From: Acetobacter aceti NBRC 14818 | Lineage (GTDB): Bacteria; Pseudomonadota; Alphaproteobacteria; Acetobacterales; Acetobacteraceae | Assembly (NCBI RefSeq): GCF_000193495.2 | Contig: NZ_AP023410.1 | Span: 1 to 64,000, forward strand | DNA: 64,000 bases | Reading direction: 5' to 3' | Shown here: piece after piece, positions 48,688 through 57,464 of the stretch | Layout: every line of letters starts with the position of its first letter | How positions within the stretch are numbered: the first letter of the stretch is position 1 | Translations under genes and position numbers: made by a program | The notes under the pieces: generated by a model | The model's input: only the letters and a program-made list of their open reading frames with translations | Databases searched by the model: none | What the model was told of the DNA's origin: nothing

Positions 48688-50168
48688 GCGCTCACTCCTG
48701 CACGCAGGTCCGGACGGGCCGTGAACCCGGCGGCTTTTTCCAGAGCCGACCCGACCGCGATGATCGTTTCCTCGTCAAAATGCTTGCCGATCAACTGAAG
48801 ACCAAGCGGCAGGCCCTTGTCGTCAAGCGCGACCGGCACTGACATGGCTGGCTGGCCGGCCATGCTGGCAGGCACGGTGAAGATATCGTTGAGATACATC
48901 TGCACCGGATCTTCCGGTTTCTCGTCGCGGGCGAAAGCCGCAGTCGGAGCCGTCGGGGTCAGCAGCACGTCCACTTTCTGGAAAGCCTGCGTGAAGTCGC
49001 GCTGGATCAGCGTGCGGACCTTCTGGGCCTTGAGGTAGTAGGCGTCGTAGTAACCAGCTGACAGCACATACGTGCCCATCAGGATACGGCGACGCACTTC
49101 CTCGCCAAATCCATTGTGACGGGTCTTTTCGTAAAGATCGTCAAGGCTGGTCGCGCCTTCAGCCCGCTCACCGAACCGCACGCCGTCATAGCGGGCAAGG
49201 TTGGACGAACATTCAGCTGGCGCGATAATGTAATAGGTCGCGAGACCGTATTTCGTGTGGGGCAGGGAGACGTCGACAATCTCGCAGCCAGCCTCGCGGA
49301 GCATGTCGATGCCCTTCTGCCAGACGGCCAGAATTTCTTCCGACATGCCCGGAGCGCGATACTCGGCAGGAATACCGACGCGCAGACCCTTCAGGCTGCG
49401 ACCACACGCCGCACGGTAATCAGGAACAGCCACGTCCGCACAGGTGCTATCCTTCGGATCGTGACCCGCCATCGCGGTCAGCATGATTGCGGCATCTTCC
49501 ACAGTGCGGGTCATCGGACCGGCCTGATCGAGTGAGCTTGCGAAGGCGATGGTGCCCCAGCGACTGCAACGCCCATAGGTCGGCTTCAGCCCGACGATAC
49601 CGCAATAAGCCGCAGGCTGACGGATCGAACCACCGGTATCGGTGCCTGTCGCGCCCATCGCCATATGCGCAGCGACGGCTGCTGCGGAGCCACCGGACGA
49701 ACCACCGGGAACCAGAACTGACGCGTCATCCTTGCGATGCCAAGGGTTCTCGACGCTACCGAAAGCGGACGTCAGATTGCCGGACCCCATGGCGAATTCG
49801 TCAAGATTGGTCTTGCCGAGAAAGATCGCGCCGTTTTCGAGCAGTTTCGCCGTGACGGTGCTCTCGTAAGGTGGCACGAAGTTGCCGATAATCTTGCTGG
49901 CGGCGGTCGTCCGCACACCGTTGGTGCAGAACAGATCCTTGATGCCGAGCGGAATGCCGGTCAGGGCAGGGGCTTCGCCAGCGGACAGGGTGCTGTCGGC
50001 CTTTTTGGCTGCTGCAAGTGCCTTGTCGGACGTGACAGTGATGTAGGCATTCACCCGCCCGTTCAACGCGTCGACGGCGTCGGTGTGCGCCTTTGTCAGT
50101 TCGACGGCGGAAAATTCTTTCTTGCGCAGACCTTCAGCGGCCTGTGCGATCGTGAGATCAGTCAGCAT
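48684..50168 (-). CDS. gatA: Aspartyl/glutamyl-tRNA amidotransferase subunit A
   Basis: GatA is the amidase that frees ammonia from glutamine for GatB. The 494-residue protein has the amidase-signature Ser-cisSer-Lys centre: the Lys in [10 protein letters not shown] and the Ser pair in [14 protein letters not shown] and [17 protein letters not shown]. The gatC stop and gatA start share one A (TAATG), and gatA overlaps gatB, so all three are translationally coupled. Confidence 0.96.
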   Translation of the reverse strand: MLTDLTIAQAAEGLRKKEFSAVELTKAHTDAVDALNGRVNAYITVTSDKALAAAKKADSTLSAGEAPALTGIPLGIKDLFCTNGVRTTAASKIIGNFVPPYESTVTAKLLENGAIFLGKTNLDEFAMGSGNLTSAFGSVENPWHRKDDASVLVPGGSSGGSAAAVAAHMAMGATGTDTGGSIRQPAAYCGIVGLKPTYGRCSRWGTIAFASSLDQAGPMTRTVEDAAIMLTAMAGHDPKDSTCADVAVPDYRAACGRSLKGLRVGIPAEYRAPGMSEEILAVWQKGIDMLREAGCEIVDVSLPHTKYGLATYYIIAPAECSSNLARYDGVRFGERAEGATSLDDLYEKTRHNGFGEEVRRRILMGTYVLSAGYYDAYYLKAQKVRTLIQRDFTQAFQKVDVLLTPTAPTAAFARDEKPEDPVQMYLNDIFTVPASMAGQPAMSVPVALDDKGLPLGLQLIGKHFDEETIIAVGSALEKAAGFTARPDLRAGVSA

Positions 50169-50458
50169 TATTCGACCACCTTCGGCACGGTGAAGAAGGG
50201 ACCTTCACGGTCCGGGGCGTTCGACAACACCTTGTCCTGACAGTCGCCGTCAGTCACGGCATCCTCTCGGGGAAGAAGCGCCGCGTTGGTGCTGGTGCCG
50301 ATCATGGGCGGTACGCCCTCGACATCAACTTCGTCGAGAATCTCGATCCAGCCGAGAATTCCTCCGAGCTGTGCGCGGACAGCTTCGATTTCCTGGTCGT
50401 CAAGCCCGATGCGGGCGAGCTTGGCAATGCGTCTCGTGGTCGCGAGATCGAGCGACAT
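50168..50458 (-). CDS. gatC: Aspartyl/glutamyl-tRNA amidotransferase subunit C
   Basis: GatC is the small stabilising subunit of GatCAB. The 96-residue protein has the expected start ([17 protein letters not shown]) and C-terminal pattern ([14 protein letters not shown] [28 protein letters not shown]). It is the first gene of gatCAB and diverges from ruvX. Confidence 0.95.
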   Translation of the reverse strand: MSLDLATTRRIAKLARIGLDDQEIEAVRAQLGGILGWIEILDEVDVEGVPPMIGTSTNAALLPREDAVTDGDCQDKVLSNAPDREGPFFTVPKVVE

Positions 50459-50529
50459 GAAGCAGAAACTCTCAAATCATGAAAAATAATGCTGGCGTCG
50501 CCGCCAGCGCGACACCATACCCTCAGGCG

Positions 50530-51027
50530 ATGCCTCTGTTCAACATAACCGACCTCAGTGAAAAACTTTCCACCGGTCAACGGCTGCTGGGAATTGATCC
50601 CGGCGCGAAGACTGCGGGACTTGCGCTGTCAGATGTCATGCTGATGGTCGCCTCTCCGTATGGAGTTTTGAAACGCGAAAAACTTTCGGTTATGGCCCGG
50701 AAAATCGTGGAAATTGCTAGCGAGCAAGACGTGGGAGCGCTGGTAGTGGGGCTGCCGCTTTCCATGGATGGCGGATTCGGTCCGGCTGCACAGGCCGCCC
50801 GCGACTGGGCACAAGCTCTTTCCGATCAGATCGGGATTGCTGCCGTCTTATGGGATGAACGGTTTTCTTCCAGCGTTGTGAACCGCACCATCATTGGTGA
50901 AGCCGATCTGTCGCGGAAAAGACGTGGAGAAATCGTCGATAAGATGGCTGCTGCCTATATGTTGCAGGGCGTACTGGATTATCTCTCCATGCAGCGCAGC
51001 AGACATTCCCAATCGTTTGAAGAATAA
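50530..51027 (+). CDS. ruvX: RuvX/YqgF family pre-16S rRNA nuclease
   Basis: This RNase H-like enzyme acts in 16S rRNA 5' maturation and was long annotated as a putative Holliday-junction resolvase. Key segments are RLLGIDPGAKTAGLALSDV (acidic Asp in the first strand), ALVVGLPLSMDGG, LWDERFSSSV (catalytic Glu) and the late Asp in GEIVDKMAAAYMLQ. The ATG at 50530 (MPLFNITDL) gives 165 residues, the family length; a longer frame begins at 50479 without a ribosome site. It is divergent from gatC, with only about 70 bp between them. Confidence 0.92.
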   Translation: MPLFNITDLSEKLSTGQRLLGIDPGAKTAGLALSDVMLMVASPYGVLKREKLSVMARKIVEIASEQDVGALVVGLPLSMDGGFGPAAQAARDWAQALSDQIGIAAVLWDERFSSSVVNRTIIGEADLSRKRRGEIVDKMAAAYMLQGVLDYLSMQRSRHSQSFEE

Positions 51028-51029
51028 AG

Positions 51030-51056
51030 GCAGCCTAATATAAAGGATCAGGCTGC
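51030..51056. terminator. Bidirectional terminator between ruvX and the DUF2336 gene
   Basis: GCAGCCT (51030-51036) and AGGCTGC (51050-51056) pair around a 13-nt loop. TCTAT follows on plus and CTTTATTC on minus. It lies right after the ruvX stop and eleven bases from the end of the opposing gene. Confidence 0.65.
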
Positions 51057-51066
51057 TCTATCGGCT

Positions 51067-52107
51067 TCAGGCCGCGACAGCTGTGCACTTCTCTCTGAGA
51101 AAATCCAGTTGCCAGTTCAGCTCTTTCGGTGTCAGAGCGTAAGAACCGTCAGAAGACGGCAGAATGGCGCGTGTCGGCGGGATCAGGGCGAGATGGATCT
51201 GTACTGCGGCAGCCAGAGAGGCTGGCAGGCCTGCTTTCCATGACAGGGCCACAAGCCCTCGGGCATTTCGTCCGTTCAGCGTTTCCCTGATGACGTCCGG
51301 GGCAATATTCGGAGTGCGGGCAAGGATCTCGATAATGGCGTCGACATTGTCGTCGTGAAGGGCCTGCGTAGCCAGATCGACAATATTGTCATTCATGACC
51401 GTGGAAACAGGCGCGTTTCTGGTCGGTTTGATGACTTCTGACGTCGCCGCCAGCTCGAAGGAAAGCTCTCTTTCAATCTTGTGCTTCACCGGAGCGACGA
51501 GGTTCGCACAGCGCTCTCTCACAAGATTTTTCACCGTGGTAACGCACGCATATTCGAGCGTGGTCGGTCTTTCCGGTGACCGCTCCATTTCATCTAGAGC
51601 CGGTTCCAGCTCGGTTAGTGGACGTTCTGCCAGATGCTCAAGAATGGCGTGAGAGTGCACCGTCTTGGCCGATGAGACCATCTTTCCATTGTGCTGCCGG
51701 CGGCTGATTTCCTGCTCCAGCGTGGCGTCGTCAATCTCACCCATGAGACGGTCGGCAATGGAAGGAGATTCTGACAGTGGACCAACAATTGAGATGGCCT
51801 GTGCGTCGCCAGCGGCCTGGGCAATGACACGTCGCGCGCGCTGCCAGCTTTCGGCCATCAGAAGGTTCAGGGAGCTCTGCAGAGAGGTCGTCAGGGCTTC
51901 AATGCGTTGGGCGCTGAAATCAGGTCGAAGAGCCGAAATGCGGCTTTTCAGGCACTCCCATAATTCAGGCGCCGCCGTCATTGTGACAGTCGTTGTGGGA
52001 CCACGCGACTTTTCGCGCAATGCAGGACTGATCGATCCGGGTGGAACGGAAGACAGCGAGCGCGTGGGCAGGATCTGAAAAAATTTTGGGTCTAATGAAG
52101 GATTCAT
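51067..52107 (-). CDS. DUF2336 domain-containing protein
   Basis: The 346-residue helical protein has the DUF2336 pattern: repeats of short helices (DNIVDLATQALHDDNVDAII, ILARTPNIAPDVIRETL) and the family stretch GLVALSWKAGLPASLAAAVQ, ending in a helical tail. It is probably cytoplasmic. Function is unknown; DUF2336 proteins are found in alphaproteobacteria, often near signalling genes. Its ATG overlaps the stop of the upstream PAS-GGDEF gene as ATGA, which points to a joint function in c-di-GMP signalling. Confidence 0.82.
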   Translation of the reverse strand: MNPSLDPKFFQILPTRSLSSVPPGSISPALREKSRGPTTTVTMTAAPELWECLKSRISALRPDFSAQRIEALTTSLQSSLNLLMAESWQRARRVIAQAAGDAQAISIVGPLSESPSIADRLMGEIDDATLEQEISRRQHNGKMVSSAKTVHSHAILEHLAERPLTELEPALDEMERSPERPTTLEYACVTTVKNLVRERCANLVAPVKHKIERELSFELAATSEVIKPTRNAPVSTVMNDNIVDLATQALHDDNVDAIIEILARTPNIAPDVIRETLNGRNARGLVALSWKAGLPASLAAAVQIHLALIPPTRAILPSSDGSYALTPKELNWQLDFLREKCTAVAA

Positions 52108-53543
52108 GGTGAGGATTCTTCCAATGAAGTGTGCCAGCGAGCGCCTCCAGCGAGTTTCACGCTACGCATGGCAAAACTTGCGCGGTCGATAAGCGATTCG
52201 ACGCTCTCGCCCGTTTCCCAATTCCGGGCGGCAAGGCCGACCGAGAAGGTGAGAGTGATGGGTTCCGCGACAAAAATGGCTGCGCCGTGCTGACAGAAGG
52301 CTTCCGCCCGTTCAGCAGCGACAAAATGATCAGCGCCATCAAGCCAGAGACCGAAAATGTCTCCCCCAAGTCGGCCAGCGAGATCTGTTGGACGAATGGC
52401 ATCCCGCAGATAGCTGGCGACCTGTTGAAGGGCGCTATCGCCCGCTTCAAAACCGAAGCGGGCATTGATGTCAGAAAAACGGTCCAGACCGATGACCAGC
52501 AGGGTGCCGGACAGGCGTTCCCGATCAAGACGCGGCAGCCGCCGGGAGATTTCGGTCAGAAGACCGTTCCGGTTCAGCATGCCTGTGAGCGGATCAAACC
52601 GTGCATTGCGGGCCAACGCACGGTTGAGAGCGCTCATCTCGAGCGCGGAGGCGAATGTCGCCAGAGCGGCATCCGCCAGATTGGCGTCGTCCTGCGACCA
52701 GACGCCAACATTGTTTCTCCACAGCGCCATGGCGGCGGGAGCATTGTACCGGACGCGACTACGGCACAGGATGACGTCATGTCCCTCGATCTGCCTGATT
52801 TCCGGCTCGAATGAGAGATTGCCAGCTATCGGCTGCCGCAACATGCCCTCAATCATGGCGTCGAAAGAAGGTGTCGCAGTCTGAAGACGGTGGACAATTT
52901 CCTCATCGGAATCGTCTTCGTCGCTCTCCGTTTTTCCTTCCGGGGATTCGGAAATCAGCACGCCTCCGACAGCGCCAAGCATGGCGGCCAGCTCATCGAA
53001 GGCGGGTGGAATGCCAAGACGGGAGAGGGCGCGTGACCGCATCGTCGCGGTGATGCGTCGCACGATTTCGCTGTGAAGGCGTGCCACAGCAAGGTCGGCG
53101 TTTGATCCGACTTCATCGGATACATCAATGCCTAGCCCACGCACTCCGGCGTGCTGCCCATCCGGAGAAAGGAGAGGGGTTGCATAAACCAGCATGCAGC
53201 CAAAAGTGCTGTCGGCTCTTTTGATCCAGCAGCGGCGGCTACGGATAACATTTCGGGTTTTAAAAGGATTGGGGGCCGGAGCTGAATTGACACAGGGAAG
53301 GAGCCTGGTGCCTTCTTCCCCGATCAGTTCCTGATCATTCCATCCGAGTGCCGGACCGGCCTCGAAAAAGGTGAAACGGCCTTCATTGTCCGTTTCGAAA
53401 ATAAAATCGGCAACCAGCTGCGCCAGGCTTTTCCAGCGGCGACGACTGGCGAGAAGCGCGTCCATCAGTTTGCCATCCTGACCGGGTGGCGACGATTCTG
53501 ACGCAGGAGAGGAAGGCGTGGTGTTCATGCTTACGCATTTCAT
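52104..53543 (-). CDS. PAS-GGDEF signalling protein with degenerate GGDIF site
   Basis: The 479-residue protein has an N-terminal PAS domain (about residues 36-155, FIFETDNEGRFTFFEAGPALGW). A middle GAF-like region (about 160-330) includes a short acidic stretch, and a C-terminal GGDEF domain (about 335-470) follows, starting FDPLTGMLNRNGLL. The active-site loop reads GGDIF at residues 393-397, so the catalytic Glu is Ile. RPTD at 384-387, five residues upstream, is the RxxD inhibitory c-di-GMP site at the right spacing. The protein is therefore more likely a c-di-GMP receptor than a diguanylate cyclase. No membrane segment is seen. ATG 53528 is an alternative start. It is coupled to the DUF2336 gene and divergent from dapD. 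Confidence 0.88.
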   Translation of the reverse strand: MKCVSMNTTPSSPASESSPPGQDGKLMDALLASRRRWKSLAQLVADFIFETDNEGRFTFFEAGPALGWNDQELIGEEGTRLLPCVNSAPAPNPFKTRNVIRSRRCWIKRADSTFGCMLVYATPLLSPDGQHAGVRGLGIDVSDEVGSNADLAVARLHSEIVRRITATMRSRALSRLGIPPAFDELAAMLGAVGGVLISESPEGKTESDEDDSDEEIVHRLQTATPSFDAMIEGMLRQPIAGNLSFEPEIRQIEGHDVILCRSRVRYNAPAAMALWRNNVGVWSQDDANLADAALATFASALEMSALNRALARNARFDPLTGMLNRNGLLTEISRRLPRLDRERLSGTLLVIGLDRFSDINARFGFEAGDSALQQVASYLRDAIRPTDLAGRLGGDIFGLWLDGADHFVAAERAEAFCQHGAAIFVAEPITLTFSVGLAARNWETGESVESLIDRASFAMRSVKLAGGARWHTSLEESSP

Positions 53544-53679
53544 CCGGGAATAGTTTCTGTCTCGTTAAGAGCCGGTTGCGTTGACAGAAGATGCCCTGAA
53601 CAGCATGGTCCGCCCTTCAGGTAACCTGTGCTGGCCCATTGGCAGGGTCGCCTTTCAGCTATTTTGACTGTGGAAGACG

Positions 53680-54528
53680 ATGAGCGAAGACAAACTCAGA
53701 TCCCGGATCGAAGCGCTTTGGGAAGCGCGCACCACTGTGTCGCCAGCCACGACCGGGGATGACCGGTCTGCGATCGAGACAGCCCTTGAAGGACTGGACT
53801 CCGGTCGTCTCCGCGTCGCCGAACCCGGCGAGGCAGGCTGGACGGTTCATGAATGGCTGAAAAAAGCCGTTCTGCTGTCTTTCCGCCTGTTTGATAATGC
53901 GATCATCGAAGGTGGTGCTGCAGGCGCTCCGGCGTTTGACAAGGTGCCGCTCAAGTTCGCAGGCTGGGATGCAGCGCGCTTTGCAGAAGCAGGCTTCCGC
54001 GCTGTTCCGGGCTCTGTCGTCCGCCGTTCAGCCTTCATCGCACCAGGTGTCGTGCTGATGCCGAGCTTCGTGAATGTCGGTGCGCGTGTTGATTCCGGCA
54101 CCATGATCGACACATGGGCGACCGTCGGCAGCTGCGCGCAGATCGGCAAGAACTGTCACATCAGTGGCGGCGCGGGAATCGGCGGCGTGCTGGAGCCTCT
54201 GCAGGCGGCTCCTGTCATCATCGAGGACGACTGCTTCATCGGCGCTCGCTCCGAAGTGGCTGAAGGCGTAATCGTTGAGCGTGGCTCCGTGCTGTCGATG
54301 GGCGTGTTCCTTGGCGCTTCCACCAAGATCATCGATCGTGCGACGGGCGAGGTCTTCATGGGTCGCGTTCCGGCCTACTCCGTGGTTGTGCCGGGTTCGC
54401 TGCCAGCCAAGGTGCCTCTGAACGCCAATGGTCAGCCCAACCCGTCTCTGGCCTGCGCCGTGATCGTCAAGCGTGTGGATGAACGGACTCGTTCCAAGAC
54501 GTCCATCAACGATCTGCTGCGCGACTGA
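53680..54528 (+). CDS. dapD: Tetrahydrodipicolinate N-succinyltransferase
   Basis: DapD succinylates tetrahydrodipicolinate in the lysine and meso-diaminopimelate pathway. The 282-residue protein has a helical N-terminal domain and a left-handed parallel beta-helix of hexapeptide repeats ([56 protein letters not shown]). It lies 9 bp before dapE, so the two succinylase-branch steps are encoded together. Confidence 0.96.
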   Translation: MSEDKLRSRIEALWEARTTVSPATTGDDRSAIETALEGLDSGRLRVAEPGEAGWTVHEWLKKAVLLSFRLFDNAIIEGGAAGAPAFDKVPLKFAGWDAARFAEAGFRAVPGSVVRRSAFIAPGVVLMPSFVNVGARVDSGTMIDTWATVGSCAQIGKNCHISGGAGIGGVLEPLQAAPVIIEDDCFIGARSEVAEGVIVERGSVLSMGVFLGASTKIIDRATGEVFMGRVPAYSVVVPGSLPAKVPLNANGQPNPSLACAVIVKRVDERTRSKTSINDLLRD

Positions 54529-54537
54529 GAATACTCC

Positions 54538-55680
54538 ATGACGCATGCGCTTGATGTTACCGCCCTCGCTTCTGACCTGATTCGTCATCCATCCGTCAGT
54601 CCGGATCCCGGCGAATCCCAGACCGCTCTGGGCGAAACATTAAGCGCCATGGGGTTTGAGGTTTTCCATCTTCCCTTCGGCGAAGGGGCGGAGCGTACGC
54701 CCAATCTCTTTGCCCGACGCGGCAAGGGTGGTCCTCATCTCTGCTTTGCCGGGCATACGGACGTTGTCCCGCCCGGACAGCAGGGATGGCAGCATGGGCC
54801 GTTTGCAGGCTCCGTGGAGCAGGGCATTCTCTACGGACGAGGCGCCTGCGACATGAAAGGCGGTATTGCCGCCTTCGTCGCCGCAGTGTCCTCCTTTCTT
54901 GAAAACACGCCCGAACCTCAGGGTTCCATCAGCCTTCTCATTACCGGCGACGAGGAAGGTCCCGCCCGCTTTGGCACCGTCAAGGTGCTGGAGTGGATGA
55001 AGGTCCATGACCAGATTCCGGACTTCTGCGTGGTGGGTGAGCCCACTAACCCGACGGTCATGGGCGAAGTCATCAAGATCGGACGCCGCGGCAGTATCAA
55101 TGTCCGTATTACGCTGAAGGGACGACAGGGCCATGTGGCCTATCCCCACCGTGCTGATAATCCGGTCCATCGGCTGATCCGCATCCTGAGCGAACTGACG
55201 GAAAAACCGCTGGATGAGGGTTCAGAGTGGTTTGAGCCCTCCAGTCTTCAGGTGACGAGCGTGGATGTCGGCAATACCGCCACCAACGTCATTCCGGCGG
55301 AAGCAAAAGCGGCTCTGAACATCCGCTTCAATGATCTGCACACCGGAGCATCGCTGAGGGAGTGGATCGAAACTGTCTGTCACCGACATGCCCCTGACTG
55401 TCAGGTCGAAGCCAGCATCAGTGGGGAATCGTTTCTCACCCAGCCTGGCCCGGAGCTGAACGCTCTGAAAGTGTCGGTTCAGGATGTGACGGGCAGGGAA
55501 CCTCGTCTGGATACGGGCGGAGGCACCTCGGATGCCCGCTTTATCGCCCTGTACTGCCCCGTGGCGGAATTCGGTCTTGTCGGGGCGAGTATGCACCAGA
55601 TTGACGAGCATGTAGCCGTTTCAGATCTCGATACCCTGAAGCGTGTTTACGAACGGCTTTTGGAAAGGACAGTGGCGTGA
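54538..55680 (+). CDS. dapE: Succinyl-diaminopimelate desuccinylase
   Basis: DapE is a di-zinc M20 amidohydrolase that removes succinate to give LL-diaminopimelate. The 380-residue protein has metal ligands in CFAGHTDVVPPG (His), GRGACDMKGG (Asp) and LITGDEEGPA (catalytic and bridging Glu pair), with the dimerisation domain in the middle (KGRQGHVAYPHRADNPVHR). Its stop overlaps the next gene as GTGA. Confidence 0.96.
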   Translation: MTHALDVTALASDLIRHPSVSPDPGESQTALGETLSAMGFEVFHLPFGEGAERTPNLFARRGKGGPHLCFAGHTDVVPPGQQGWQHGPFAGSVEQGILYGRGACDMKGGIAAFVAAVSSFLENTPEPQGSISLLITGDEEGPARFGTVKVLEWMKVHDQIPDFCVVGEPTNPTVMGEVIKIGRRGSINVRITLKGRQGHVAYPHRADNPVHRLIRILSELTEKPLDEGSEWFEPSSLQVTSVDVGNTATNVIPAEAKAALNIRFNDLHTGASLREWIETVCHRHAPDCQVEASISGESFLTQPGPELNALKVSVQDVTGREPRLDTGGGTSDARFIALYCPVAEFGLVGASMHQIDEHVAVSDLDTLKRVYERLLERTVA

Positions 55681-56321
55681 GCGGCGTTTTCAAAGGCAAC
55701 ACGACGCCCAATCCAAAAGCGATTCTGGAAGGCATGACGCTGCTTGCCAGCGGAAAATCCGAAGGCATTCAGCGTTTCGGCAATTCAGTCGAGAATTTTC
55801 TGGCAGCCCTCGCGCCCGGTCTGGCGATGTGCATCGTAGGCCTGCTGACAGTTGCGTTGCAGAAAGAACCCGTCCTCGGTTTCATCCGTGTCGAACTGTC
55901 CTTCTGCACGCTGCTCGCACTTCCGGTGATTTCCTGGTTCTTTGCGAAAAAATGGGGACGCGAGGAACTCTGGTTGCGCTATGCAACTGCCGCCAGCTGG
56001 TGTGAGTGGATAACTGTTCTGGTGTCCGCTGTCGCAATGGCTATGGGAAGTCTGCTGTTTTCGTCACTTGCCGAGACGAACGGATTTGCCATGGCGATTG
56101 TCTTCAGCAGCGATCTTTACGGACTCTGGCTAGGTGTCTTCGTGGCCAAAGTCGGCCTGCGTCTGAGCTGGCCACGCGCCATTCTCCTGTATGGAACGAC
56201 GTTCTGTTTCGCCCTGATCTGCTACGGTCTGGCCTCGCTGCTGCCGCCTCACTACAACTTCATCAACGATCTTTTGCAGCCTGTTGTGACAGCGCAGGCT
56301 TCTTCCTCTTCCGTAACCTGA
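55677..56321 (+). CDS. Membrane protein of unknown function coupled to dapE
   Basis: The 214-residue protein starts at a GTG overlapping the dapE stop (GTGA). It has several hydrophobic helices: LAALAPGLAMCIVGLLTVAL, FCTLLALPVISWFF, WITVLVSAVAMAMGSLLF, FSSDLYGLWLGVFVAKVGL and ILLYGTTFCFALICYGLASLL, so about five membrane segments. I do not recognise a family. The last 59 bp overlap the 3' end of the opposing glycosyltransferase gene. Confidence 0.75.
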   Translation: MSGVFKGNTTPNPKAILEGMTLLASGKSEGIQRFGNSVENFLAALAPGLAMCIVGLLTVALQKEPVLGFIRVELSFCTLLALPVISWFFAKKWGREELWLRYATAASWCEWITVLVSAVAMAMGSLLFSSLAETNGFAMAIVFSSDLYGLWLGVFVAKVGLRLSWPRAILLYGTTFCFALICYGLASLLPPHYNFINDLLQPVVTAQASSSSVT

Positions 56322-57438
56322 TCTGCGTCCCTGTTGTCAGGAGTGCTGCAGTTTTTGTCAGGACGCTTGATTCGTTGAACAGAGCAAGAGCGCGCACAAG
56401 CCCGGCCTTTCCCATAGTCGTCCGTAAGAACTGATCCCCGACGAGCCTGTTCAGCGCTTCGGAAAGAGGGGCGCTCTTTCCCGCCGGAACAAGTAGTCCT
56501 GTTTCGCCCTGCACAACCTGTTCCCGCGAGCCTCTGATATTTGTGGCCACCACAGGAAGACCAGTCAGCATGGCTTCGATGATCGACATCGGAAGACCTT
56601 CAAAATGACTGGGGAGCGTGAAGATATCCGCAGCTGCGAGGAGCGCTGGAATGTCCGAACGGTATCCCAGCATACGCAGCCTACCACCGAGAGCATCATG
56701 AGCGCGTCGGAAATACGGTTCCAGCACCTCTCCATGGTCGCTTGAGAGCCGTTCGCCCACAATCCAGAGTTCCGCGTCAGGAACGCTTTCCATTGCAGCC
56801 AGAAGCTCAGGATAGCCCTTATGCCTGACTAGCCTTGAGACGGCGATAATCACGACACGGTCTGACGGGACATTCAGCGACTGCCTGATCCGTTCACGCG
56901 CACCCGGATCAGGATGGAACAGGTGAGGATCACGGCCATTTCCAACTGCTATGGGATTGGAATGGATATGCAGACGCCGGGCGTCCTGTGCCTCTTCCTG
57001 CGAAACGGTCAGATAGATATCGGTGAGGCGTCCGGCCAGCCATTCGAGCGTGAATGCCAGCGCGTGACGGACAAAGGAGCCGGGCTGATTGAACAGGTAG
57101 CCATGGCAGGTATAGGCGATGCAGGGAACGCCACAAAGTTTGGCAGCCAAACGCGCCAGAAGCCCGCTGATCGGCATGTGCGCGTGCACCAGATCCGGTT
57201 TTTCCTGACGGATGACCCGAATCAGTGCGACGAAGGCCCGCGCCTGTGCCTTTATTGAAAAGGACCGAGCCATCGGCACAGTAACGATCCGAAAGCCTTC
57301 CGCCCGCGCATCCTGAAGAAGAGGCCCTTCGGCGCAGCAGCCGATGACATCGTGACCTTCCGTCCGCAACTGCCGCATCAGCGGCAGCAGGAAGTGACGA
57401 AGTGAAAAATCGACGTTGGTGACCTCAAGGATCTTCAC
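56263..57438 (-). CDS. Family 4-type glycosyltransferase
   Basis: The 391-residue GT-B enzyme is predicted to transfer a sugar from a nucleotide donor in polysaccharide or surface-glycan synthesis. The N-terminal half has the acceptor-side fold (LVHAHMPISGLLARLAAKL). The C-terminal half has the donor site with SRLVRHKGYPELLAAM and the EX7E-type region FEGLPMSIIEAMLTGLPVVAT followed by GSREQV. The C-terminal 20 residues are very basic (IRLRKRKKPALS). It lies 26 bp after the heparinase-like gene on the same strand, so both may serve one glycan pathway. Confidence 0.87.
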   Translation of the reverse strand: MKILEVTNVDFSLRHFLLPLMRQLRTEGHDVIGCCAEGPLLQDARAEGFRIVTVPMARSFSIKAQARAFVALIRVIRQEKPDLVHAHMPISGLLARLAAKLCGVPCIAYTCHGYLFNQPGSFVRHALAFTLEWLAGRLTDIYLTVSQEEAQDARRLHIHSNPIAVGNGRDPHLFHPDPGARERIRQSLNVPSDRVVIIAVSRLVRHKGYPELLAAMESVPDAELWIVGERLSSDHGEVLEPYFRRAHDALGGRLRMLGYRSDIPALLAAADIFTLPSHFEGLPMSIIEAMLTGLPVVATNIRGSREQVVQGETGLLVPAGKSAPLSEALNRLVGDQFLRTTMGKAGLVRALALFNESSVLTKTAALLTTGTQIRLRKRKKPALSQQAAKDR

Positions 57439-57464
57439 GGTGTTTCCCTGCCCGCAGCCTGACT

